DNA from: an uncultured Succinivibrionaceae bacterium
GTDB taxonomy: Bacteria > Pseudomonadota > Gammaproteobacteria > Enterobacterales > Succinivibrionaceae
DNA length: 5,708 nucleotides
NCBI GenBank assembly: GCA_900539665.1
Contig: UQCV01000105.1
Span: 1-5,708, forward strand
Direction: 5' to 3'
Part shown: one piece after another, positions 1 to 4,856 of the stretch
How positions within the stretch are numbered: position 1 is the first letter of the stretch
How the letters are laid out: the number at the start of each line of letters is the position of its first letter
Position numbers and translations under genes: made by a program
Notes under the pieces: model-generated
What the model was told of the DNA's origin: nothing
The model's input: only the letters and a program-made list of their open reading frames with translations
Database searches by the model: none

Positions 1-21
1 ATAGCTATCAAACTTCTTTAG

Positions 22-41
22 AATTACTCTAATGAGTAATT
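22..41. repeat. Second hairpin downstream of yqiA
   Basis: AATTACTC (22-29) and GAGTAATT (34-41) form a perfect 8-bp stem with a TAAT loop. Together with the GC-rich hairpin at 48-70 it makes a double stem-loop in the space where parE would be expected to follow. Neither has a proper U-tract. Confidence 0.5.
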
Positions 42-47
42 ACGAAG

Positions 48-70
48 CTCCCACCTCTTTAGGTGGTGAG
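48..70 (-). terminator. GC-rich hairpin just after yqiA
   Basis: CCACCT (51-56) pairs with AGGTGG (61-66) around a 4-base loop, and CTC/GAG extends the stem to nine pairs past one bulged base (67). On the minus strand it begins 4 nt after the yqiA stop. No U-tract follows, so it may be a weak terminator or a stabilising 3' structure. A second hairpin lies beyond it. Confidence 0.4.
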
Positions 71-74
71 TAGT

Positions 75-692
75 TCACTTTAGTGCCTGATTAACAGGGG
101 CAGAGAACAAGAAATTTACCATCTCTGGTAAATATTGAGCGTAATGATCAAATGTATGATGCCCACCTGTTACGATTTGCGTAACCGGTAACGCCAAAGA
201 TTTAAATTTTTCTTGTGCTACTTTATAGTTTAAAACTTCATCCCCTGTTTCTAGATATAAAGCTAAGTTTTGTGGCGTAATGACGTGGCTTGCTTCAATT
301 GAACGCAAAATCGCTTTGTAGCTATCATCAATGACAAATTCATTTTTAGTGTATGGATTTACCATTTTGGTAGGTTTAGGGGGTAAGAGACTATATGGAT
401 CAACACAAGGGTTAACCAAACAAGCTCGAGCCTTAAATTGAGGCGCTAGGTACATAGCAAAAAAGCCTCCCATCGACCCACCAATAAACCCAAGTTTAGC
501 GCCGGAGCGCTGCAAAGAAGTAGCTAACTGCGATAAACAGGCCCAAGCTGCTGCCGGCGCATCTGGCAGATCTGGGGCATAAAATGATATTTCTGGCTGA
601 TTTTGCGCTAGATACTCTCGAGTTAGGCTAGCTTTACGCGCCTGACCTGAAGACAAAAAACCATGCACATAAATTAACGCATACTTAGCCAC
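75..692 (-). CDS. yqiA: YqiA-family alpha/beta-hydrolase esterase
   Basis: Small cytoplasmic esterase of the YqiA/UPF0227 alpha/beta-hydrolase group. The E. coli member hydrolyses short acyl esters in vitro, but its physiological substrate is unclear. Seen here: the N-terminal YVHGF strand and oxyanion segment (residues 8-12), the nucleophile elbow GGSMGG with Ser73, the family motif LVNP (92-95), NPYT (112-115), the acid in TGDEVL (Asp151) and the catalytic His in GGHHTF (probably His179). The triad is therefore complete. The protein has 205 residues, slightly longer than the roughly 193 of E. coli, and no signal peptide or membrane segment. The start is GTG at 690-692, chosen because AGGAG lies 7 nt upstream and the protein begins directly with the conserved first strand. 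It follows cpdA after 77 bp, with a terminator-like hairpin between them. In enterobacteria parE follows; only 74 bases remain here, so this cannot be tested. Confidence 0.93.
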   Translation of the reverse strand: MAKYALIYVHGFLSSGQARKASLTREYLAQNQPEISFYAPDLPDAPAAAWACLSQLATSLQRSGAKLGFIGGSMGGFFAMYLAPQFKARACLVNPCVDPYSLLPPKPTKMVNPYTKNEFVIDDSYKAILRSIEASHVITPQNLALYLETGDEVLNYKVAQEKFKSLALPVTQIVTGGHHTFDHYAQYLPEMVNFLFSAPVNQALK

Positions 693-699
693 GACGCCA

Positions 700-704
700 C
701 TCCT
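700..704 (-). promoter_or_regulatory. yqiA ribosome-binding site (supports GTG start)
   Basis: On the minus strand, AGGAG stands 7 nt before the GTG codon at 690-692, with no competing ATG nearby. The site follows immediately on the U7 tract of the upstream hairpin, so transcription termination there would cut the message just before this site. Confidence 0.8.
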
Positions 705-743
705 AAAAAAACACAGGCATAAGTTTTGCCACTTATACCTGCG
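705..743 (-). terminator. Intrinsic terminator or attenuator between cpdA and yqiA
   Basis: Read on the minus strand, an 11-bp stem (arms 731-741 and 714-724, ten Watson-Crick pairs plus one G-U) closes a 6-nt loop. It is followed after two bases by seven consecutive U (705-711). This is the form of a Rho-independent terminator for cpdA, although the stem is only moderately GC-rich, so partial read-through into yqiA is likely. I see no convincing separate promoter for yqiA in the 77-bp gap, so it probably depends on that read-through. Confidence 0.65.
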
Positions 744-769
744 AGGTTCTTAACTGATGCTTTTAACCT

Positions 770-1603
770 TTAATAACCACCAATAGCAAAATCAGGCATA
801 AAAAGCCCCGGTGGCAACCGATACACTTCCGTCTCAATTGACCCATCATCTTTAAAGGTAAGATAACGCCAACCTGGACCATTTTGATCAAGGCTAAAAT
901 TAAAACTGTACGGCAAAAATTGAATGCTTGTTGATGGGGTAGAAATAAATCGCACATCCCGTTCCACAAAATCATGTTCTTGATGCACATGGCCACAAAG
1001 CACTAATTTAATTTGTGGATTAGAGTACACAATTTCCAAAAGTTCTTGCTTGTTACGTAACTCATGCTGATCAAGCCATGCGCTGTTTAGTGGAAATGTA
1101 TTGTGGTGTAAACATACAACTGTATATAAATCTGGATGAGTTTGGAGACAAGCTTTTAAATAAGCCAACTGATCGGGCATAATCCAACCATGTGGCACAC
1201 TATAAACTTGAGTATTGAGAAGCACAAATTGCCACTTGCCAATCACGACACAACGTGCGGTACTAATCCCAAATTCTGGCATGACGCGACGCATCAACGG
1301 CCCGTCATCATGATTACCCGGGAGCCAATATACCGGCTTATTAAGTGGTTTAACTAATTCGGCAAATCGCTTGTAAGATTCACGCGTGTAATCTTGCGAC
1401 AAATCACCAGTCACAATTATTGCTTCAAAATTACGATTTTGACGTAACACAGCATTGAGAACCGCATGAAAACTTTCAGCCGTATTTATCCCTAGCAACA
1501 CATTATCGTGCTCTGCATACAAATGCGTATCAGTTACTTGAAGAATAGTAAACTCATCGGCTGGGGCTTCATTACTTAACTTCTGAAATACACAATCGTC
1601 CAC
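770..1603 (-). CDS. cpdA: 3',5'-cyclic AMP phosphodiesterase CpdA
   Basis: Class III cyclic-nucleotide phosphodiesterase that hydrolyses cAMP to 5'-AMP in the cytoplasm and so dampens cAMP-CRP signalling. The calcineurin-like metallophosphoesterase signatures appear in order: TDTH (Asp25, His27), GDL (Asp67), GNHD (Asn97, His98), LHH (His166-167) and GHVHQ (His205, His207). These supply the two-metal site. The C-terminus, with APGW/GPGWR-like and PD-x-A-x-x-GY segments, matches E. coli CpdA closely. Its length of 277 residues compares with 275 in E. coli. The start is GTG (1601-1603), with GAGGA 7 nt upstream; no better-placed ATG exists. It lies 98 bp downstream of nudF, a gap that contains its own probable promoter and a duplicated ribosome-binding sequence. 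Homology makes the function very likely; substrate specificity is inferred. Confidence 0.96.
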   Translation of the reverse strand: MDDCVFQKLSNEAPADEFTILQVTDTHLYAEHDNVLLGINTAESFHAVLNAVLRQNRNFEAIIVTGDLSQDYTRESYKRFAELVKPLNKPVYWLPGNHDDGPLMRRVMPEFGISTARCVVIGKWQFVLLNTQVYSVPHGWIMPDQLAYLKACLQTHPDLYTVVCLHHNTFPLNSAWLDQHELRNKQELLEIVYSNPQIKLVLCGHVHQEHDFVERDVRFISTPSTSIQFLPYSFNFSLDQNGPGWRYLTFKDDGSIETEVYRLPPGLFMPDFAIGGY

Positions 1604-1609
1604 GACTAT

Positions 1610-1651
1610 TTCCTCAAATCAACCTTTGGGTTCCTCAAATCAACATTTTGG
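1610..1651 (-). repeat. 21-bp tandem duplication in the cpdA leader
   Basis: Two adjacent 21-bp units (1610-1630 and 1631-1651) agree at 19 positions, including an exact 14-base block, TTCCTCAAATCAAC on the plus strand. Each unit carries GAGGA on the minus strand. Only the start-proximal copy is correctly spaced from the GTG. The distal copy is followed by no usable start codon in frame with cpdA. Confidence 0.85.
1611..1615 (-). promoter_or_regulatory. cpdA ribosome-binding site (supports GTG start)
   Basis: GAGGA on the minus strand, 7 nt before the GTG start. The same sequence occurs once more 21 bp upstream because the site lies inside a tandem duplication (1610-1651). Confidence 0.8.
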
Positions 1652-1676
1652 TCACCCAAAGCTTGCCTACATCTTA

Positions 1677-1705
1677 ATTATACACAGGCAAACTTTTACT
1701 TTTAA
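1677..1705 (-). promoter_or_regulatory. Probable sigma-70 promoter for cpdA
   Basis: Minus strand: a perfect TATAAT -10 (1677-1682), a 17-bp spacer, and TTAAAA as a 4-of-6 match to the -35 (1700-1705). The -35 overlaps the nudF stop codon. Transcription would begin near 1670, giving a leader of about 65 nt that contains the duplicated repeat. A weak 6-bp inverted repeat (1663-1668 with 1686-1691) surrounds the -10. Confidence 0.55.
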
Positions 1706-2337
1706 CATCCCCAGCGAATTTTTAACGCGCTACGGTTCATATATAGATACTGAATACCGATTAAAGCGATAGCATTGCGAATCATCCCTTGATTACACAT
1801 TTCAAGCGCTTCATCAGGACTTACTGTAAACACGCGAATGCTTTCCCCTTCAGTTGCTAGCCCATGAATTCCTCCGGCTAAAGAGGCATCTACGCGCCCC
1901 ACAAAAAGATCTATTCTTTCTGTACATCCGCCAGGGGTGGTAAAGAAACTATAAACTTTTTCCACTTCTGACAAAACAAGACCAGTTTCTTCTACCATTT
2001 CTCTTTTGACTGTAGTAAGACCATCTTCACCCGCATCTATAATGCCGGCTACAATTTCTACCGACCATGGCGTAGGTTCATCTGGAACCAAACACCCCGG
2101 TCTAAATTGCTCAATAAGTACTAGCTTATCACTTATGGGGTCATAAGGAATAACGGCGGCCGCCATTCCTCGTTCAAAAATTTCACGTTCTACAGGACCT
2201 ATAACACTACCATCAAAAGATTTATAAGACAGACTATAGCGTTCCATTGAAAAAAAGCCATGGTATAGCACTTCTTTTTTGTGTAACTGGCAATCGTCTG
2301 CTTTATATCCTGATAATAATTTTTTTAGGTCCTTCAT
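1702..2337 (-). CDS. nudF: ADP-ribose pyrophosphatase NudF
   Basis: Cytoplasmic Nudix hydrolase that splits ADP-ribose into AMP and ribose 5-phosphate, a housekeeping step in NAD turnover. A complete Nudix box occupies residues 98-120: Gly98, Glu104, Arg112-Glu113, Glu116-Glu117 and Gly119, exactly spaced. The family features REIFERG (51-57), LIEQFR (74-79), PW-x-x-E-x-VAG (90-98) and the downstream TPGG-x-x-E plus GIHGLA segments all match E. coli NudF (209 residues; 211 here). The N-terminal GFFSMERY stretch forms the typical dimerisation domain. The ATG at 2335-2337 is preceded by AAGGA at 4 nt spacing, which supports this start. It is the first gene of the minus-strand nudF-cpdA-yqiA cluster and is divergent from pyrC across about 510 bp. 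The main alternative is a related Nudix sugar-nucleotide hydrolase, which the gene order makes unlikely. Confidence 0.95.
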   Translation of the reverse strand: MKDLKKLLSGYKADDCQLHKKEVLYHGFFSMERYSLSYKSFDGSVIGPVEREIFERGMAAAVIPYDPISDKLVLIEQFRPGCLVPDEPTPWSVEIVAGIIDAGEDGLTTVKREMVEETGLVLSEVEKVYSFFTTPGGCTERIDLFVGRVDASLAGGIHGLATEGESIRVFTVSPDEALEMCNQGMIRNAIALIGIQYLYMNRSALKIRWGC

Positions 2338-2453
2338 AGTATCCTTCTTTCATGGTGTTTTCTCGATCGTTGGTCCCAAATTTAACGACAAAAACATGCT
2401 TCTAACGACTAATTGCTTAAAAATTGTTCTAAAACTTTTATAACAAAAAATCT

Positions 2454-2482
2454 TATATAAAAAGATTTGTACACCATTTCAA
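2454..2482 (-). promoter_or_regulatory. Possible nudF promoter
   Basis: Minus strand: TTGAAA (2477-2482, five of six to the -35 consensus), 17 bp, then TATATA (2454-2459, four of six). The predicted start is near 2447, about 110 nt before the nudF ATG. The -10 lies inside a 7-bp inverted repeat (2448-2454 with 2462-2468). AT-rich DNA produces such matches readily, so this is tentative. Confidence 0.35.
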
Positions 2483-2638
2483 ATTAAGAATTTTTAATTT
2501 TAATATAGCATTTTGTATACCAAATTTATATTTGGTGATTTTACACAAAAAACGAGTTTCAAAATGTGAATGAAAATGTTTTCAGAAAACGCTAAATAAA
2601 AATAATTTTCTATTAAAGCAAAGTTTAAGTTTGCTCTC

Positions 2639-2666
2639 GTTATCGATTCATACTCAAATCGATAAC
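2639..2666. repeat. Perfect 10-bp inverted repeat, possible operator
   Basis: The arms GTTATCGATT (2639-2648) and AATCGATAAC (2657-2666) are exact reverse complements with an 8-bp spacer. The centre-to-centre distance of about 18 bp suits a dimeric repressor on one face of the helix, although a cruciform or RNA hairpin is also possible. A second GATAACA follows at 2689-2695. I do not recognise the regulator. Confidence 0.55.
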
Positions 2667-2744
2667 ACTTGCGATTTGGTGGTAGCGTGATAACATTAAA
2701 ACCTGCAATATGGGAGCTGTTGCTTTTAACTGCCCCTCATGAAG

Positions 2745-2760
2745 TATATTTTTATATAGT
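2745..2760 (+). promoter_or_regulatory. Possible pyrC -10 region
   Basis: Two overlapping candidates occur, TATATT (2745-2750) and TATAGT (2755-2760), each five of six to the -10 consensus. Neither has a good -35; TTGCTT at 2720-2725 is 19 bp from the first. If either is used, the transcript would start around 2757-2767, right at the foot of the leader hairpin. Confidence 0.3.
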
Positions 2761-2770
2761 ACTTAATCAA

Positions 2771-2819
2771 GGTTTTAAGAGACTCAAATCAAAGGAAAAA
2801 ATTTTAGTCTCTTAACACC
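2771..2819 (+). promoter_or_regulatory. Long stem-loop in the pyrC leader, possible attenuator
   Basis: The arms 2771-2784 and 2806-2819 pair at 13 of 14 positions, including an uninterrupted 10-bp core (TTAAGAGACT with AGTCTCTTAA). Inside, AAAT (2786-2789) can also pair with ATTT (2801-2804), leaving a purine-rich loop around AAAGGAAAAA. Four T residues follow (2820-2823), and the pyrC ribosome-binding site begins about 20 nt further on. The structure could terminate transcription weakly or control ribosome access; an operator for a DNA-binding protein is the alternative. Confidence 0.55.
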
Positions 2820-2841
2820 TTTTGCGCCTAAGAAATAAAAC

Positions 2842-2848
2842 AAGAGGA
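2842..2848 (+). promoter_or_regulatory. pyrC ribosome-binding site (fixes the ATG start)
   Basis: AAGAGGA ends 3 nt before the ATG at 2852. This supports that codon over the in-frame TTG at 2822, which would lie directly at the foot of the leader hairpin and has no Shine-Dalgarno sequence. Confidence 0.75.
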
Positions 2849-2851
2849 CTT

Positions 2852-4201
2852 ATGACCGCTACACTTTTAGTAAACGCAACCTATGTAAATGACGGTTCAA
2901 CTCGAGTCAGAGATATTCTGCTTGAAAATGGCCACATCGTAAAAATTGATAACACCATTACCCCCAAAAACGAATATAAAATCATTGATTGTAGCGGGCT
3001 TTTAGTTCTTCCTGGTGTCATTGATGACCAAGTTCATTTTAGAGAACCTGGAGCAGTTCATAAAGCGACCATCGCCTCTGAATCAAGAGCAGCTGTTTTA
3101 GGTGGCACCACCTCATTTATGGACATGCCAAACAACAACCCATCTATTACAAGTTTGGCCGGCTTAAATACCAAAAGAGACATCGCCGTTTCCAACTCCC
3201 TCGCTAACTACTCATTTTATCTTGGCGCTACCGCCGACAACTTAGACGAAATTAAAGCCGTTGATCCACGTCGAGTTTGCGGGATTAAAATTTTTATGGG
3301 TTCCTCCACCGGGAGTTTATTAGTTGAAGATGATGATGCTATTAGAAACATTTTTAAAGCCAGTCAAATTCCGGTAGCAACTCACTGTGAAGATAATGCT
3401 ATCATCAATGAAAACATGCAGGCCTTTGTAGCTAAGTATGGCCGTGAAAACCTCAAACCTTATATGCACCCAGAAATCAGAAGCCGTGAAGCTTGCCTCA
3501 AATCAACTAAGCGAGCTATTCGCCTAGCCGAAGAAGTAGGTGGCAATTTACACGTCCTCCACTTATCCACCCGTGAAGAAGTGGAACTCTTCCAAAAATA
3601 TGCTAGCTTGCCAGTAGCTGAACGTCGCATCACTGCTGAAGCATGCATTCCACACTTGTTCTTTGCTGAAGACGCATATACCGATCTTGGTAACAGACTT
3701 AAATGCAATCCGGCAGTTAAAGGAATTTTAGACCGCGAAGCGCTCGTTAATGCGGTAGCCACTGGGGTAATAACAACCATCGGTACCGACCACGCTCCTC
3801 ACACCGTGGCAGAAAAGGACCAACCTTATTGCGACGCCCCTTCTGGTTTACCAACGATTCAATTTTCATTACTCGCTATGCTTGATTTAGTTAATACAGG
3901 CAAGCTCTCAATTGAACAAGTCGTGACCGCCATGTGCCATAATCCGGCTCTACGTTTTAATGTTGATAGTCGTGGGTTTATCCGCGAAGGCTACTGGGCT
4001 GATATTGTCATCATTAATCCAAAAGCAGAATTCACTGTACGCCCTCACGATATCGCGTCTAAATGCGGTTGGTCTCCATTTGTAGGTCACACCTTTAGTA
4101 GCAAAGTTGTTCATACATTTGTTAATGGTAACCAAGTTGTAAATAACGGTAAATTGTCTGAACAATTTGTCTGTGGCCGAGAATTAGAGTTCTGTCGTTA
4201 A
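2852..4201 (+). CDS. pyrC: Dihydroorotase, long amidohydrolase type
   Basis: Catalyses reversible cyclisation of N-carbamoyl-aspartate to dihydroorotate, the third step of pyrimidine synthesis, in the cytoplasm. The 449-residue protein has the amidohydrolase layout: N-terminal beta domain (about 1-55), metal-binding TIM barrel, and C-terminal beta strands with GYWADIVI (about 383-390). Active-site features seen are QVHFREPG (60-67), MPNNNP (92-97), IKIFMG with Lys146 as likely carboxylated bridging ligand, HCED (His178), LHVLHLST (His237) and GTDHAPH (Asp313). The overall sequence resembles the dihydroorotases of Bacteroidetes and Xanthomonas-type gammaproteobacteria (from memory), not the shorter E. 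coli PyrC. Residue 60 is Gln where many cyclic amidohydrolases have the first metal-binding His. Hydantoinase or allantoinase activity is the alternative, less likely given the REPG and MPN motifs. It is monocistronic, with a leader hairpin before it and a strong terminator after it. Confidence 0.9.
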   Translation: MTATLLVNATYVNDGSTRVRDILLENGHIVKIDNTITPKNEYKIIDCSGLLVLPGVIDDQVHFREPGAVHKATIASESRAAVLGGTTSFMDMPNNNPSITSLAGLNTKRDIAVSNSLANYSFYLGATADNLDEIKAVDPRRVCGIKIFMGSSTGSLLVEDDDAIRNIFKASQIPVATHCEDNAIINENMQAFVAKYGRENLKPYMHPEIRSREACLKSTKRAIRLAEEVGGNLHVLHLSTREEVELFQKYASLPVAERRITAEACIPHLFFAEDAYTDLGNRLKCNPAVKGILDREALVNAVATGVITTIGTDHAPHTVAEKDQPYCDAPSGLPTIQFSLLAMLDLVNTGKLSIEQVVTAMCHNPALRFNVDSRGFIREGYWADIVIINPKAEFTVRPHDIASKCGWSPFVGHTFSSKVVHTFVNGNQVVNNGKLSEQFVCGRELEFCR

Positions 4202-4246
4202 GGCCCACTTATAAATTTGTGCTTTAACTAAGCTATTGACCACCAC

Positions 4247-4282
4247 AACAAAAGCCTAGCTTTTTAAAGCTAGGCTTTTGTT
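4247..4282 (+). terminator. Strong intrinsic terminator after pyrC
   Basis: A perfect 17-bp inverted repeat (4247-4263 with 4266-4282) has a GC core GCCTAGC. It is followed by T-rich sequence on the plus strand and flanked by A residues on the left. It lies about 45 bp after the pyrC stop. The symmetry would let it act in both directions, but no gene approaches from the right, so pyrC is the natural client. Confidence 0.9.
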
Positions 4283-4364
4283 TATAAGCGTTTTACCATA
4301 ATATTTTTAGCATCAAACAAGACTAAAACAATTTTCCATAAAAGGTTCTCTGTAAAAAGAATGA

Positions 4365-4381
4365 TTATTTTCAGAAAATAA
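4365..4381. repeat. 17-bp palindrome upstream of arcA
   Basis: The arms TTATTTTC and GAAAATAA are exact reverse complements around a single A (4373). The 11-base core TTTTCAGAAAA also occurs at 2579-2589 in the nudF/pyrC spacer, again as a palindrome. It may be a shared operator or chance in AT-rich DNA. Confidence 0.45.
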
Positions 4382-4504
4382 GACGAATCGGCCACAAAAA
4401 AATAACAAAATAATTCGAAAACTTAATTTTATGTGTTATTTTAAACATTTATTTAGCACACACTGATACAATAATAGAAAGTATTTTTGTTATTTGATAT
4501 CATT

Positions 4505-4533
4505 ACGTTAATTATAAAATTATTTTATAACGT
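4505..4533. promoter_or_regulatory. Possible ArcA-like box within an AT-rich inverted repeat
   Basis: GTTAATTA at 4507-4514 equals the core of the known ArcA-phosphate consensus; the rest of the 15-bp site matches poorly (about ten of fifteen overall). It overlaps a perfect 9-bp inverted repeat (4512-4520 with 4522-4530) flanked by ACGTTA and TAACGT. It lies about 270 bp before the likely arcA start site, so autoregulation is possible but unproven. Confidence 0.3.
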
Positions 4534-4801
4534 TTGTTGCTTGATTCAGATATGGTTGTCAGCCGTATTTAGTAGATTAGCGTATCTTTTTGGTTAGTCC
4601 ACATGCTTTGTTCCTAATTCTAACTATGAAGCGTAAAGGCCACCAATGAGATAAGACATGCCTGTTAAGATATTAGTTATTGTGACCTTGATAAGCCAAG
4701 GAAACAACCTAAACACTAACTCAAAGTACTGTCACAAACTTTAAATATTTTGAGCATTTAGCTACGTGCATCCAACCAAGGTGAAAAGTTTTAATAGAAC
4801 G

Positions 4802-4807
4802 TATAAT
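4802..4807 (+). promoter_or_regulatory. arcA -10 box
   Basis: A perfect TATAAT predicts transcription from near 4814 and a leader of about 43 nt. The -35 is poor: GTGAAA (4781-4786) matches four of six but at a short 15-bp spacing. A weak -35 is compatible with activator dependence. The ribosome-binding site is also weak (AAAGAG at 4841-4846, 10 nt from the ATG). Confidence 0.5.
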
Positions 4808-4856
4808 AAAACATGACTTTTAAATTTTCAGTTATTTATTAAAGAGTATTTGGGCA

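Larger units (their letters stand above)
2338..2851. other. Divergent nudF/pyrC intergenic region, rich in inverted repeats
   Basis: No credible gene lies in these roughly 510 bases. They hold the control regions of both flanking genes. Visible elements are listed from left to right. First come inverted repeats 2448-2454/2462-2468 and 2519-2525/2530-2536, the latter an ACCAAAT arm with a 4-nt loop. A GTTTTCAGAAAAC palindrome lies at 2578-2590, and AGCAAA/TTTGCT arms at 2617-2622/2630-2635. A perfect 10-bp inverted repeat is at 2639-2666, and the pyrC leader hairpin is at 2771-2819. The density of palindromes is partly expected in such AT-rich sequence, but the last two are long and contain GC. 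Confidence 0.7.
4283..4856. other. AT-rich spacer upstream of arcA
   Basis: About 570 bases without a convincing gene. They contain a perfect 17-bp palindrome (4365-4381), a long AT-rich inverted repeat with a GTTAATTA motif (4505-4533), and a short CCTTG/CAAGG inverted repeat (4684-4699). The arcA -10 box is at 4802. The longest open frame beginning with ATG is 28 codons (4658-4744) and has no strong ribosome-binding site. I see no recognisable riboswitch or known small RNA. Confidence 0.65.

Noticed and set aside
2617..2635. PurR-like operator upstream of pyrC
   Set aside because: The AGCAAA/TTTGCT arms recall the PurR half-site, but the spacing is too long and the central CG is missing, so the 16-bp consensus is not met.
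2822..2851. TTG start that would add ten residues to the dihydroorotase
   Set aside because: It has no Shine-Dalgarno sequence, lies at the foot of the leader hairpin, and the added residues do not resemble the family N-terminus. The ATG at 2852 has AAGAGGA just before it.
3460..3780. Open frame of about 106 codons antisense to pyrC
   Set aside because: It lies wholly inside the well-conserved dihydroorotase on the opposite strand and has no family resemblance; it is a shadow of the real gene.
4363..4381. Fur box
   Set aside because: The TGATTATT stretch has partial resemblance only. The palindrome present has different symmetry from the Fur consensus.
4541..4554. FNR site upstream of arcA
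   Set aside because: TTGAT is a perfect half-site, but the other half reads ATATG instead of ATCAA; one half-site is not enough in AT-rich DNA.
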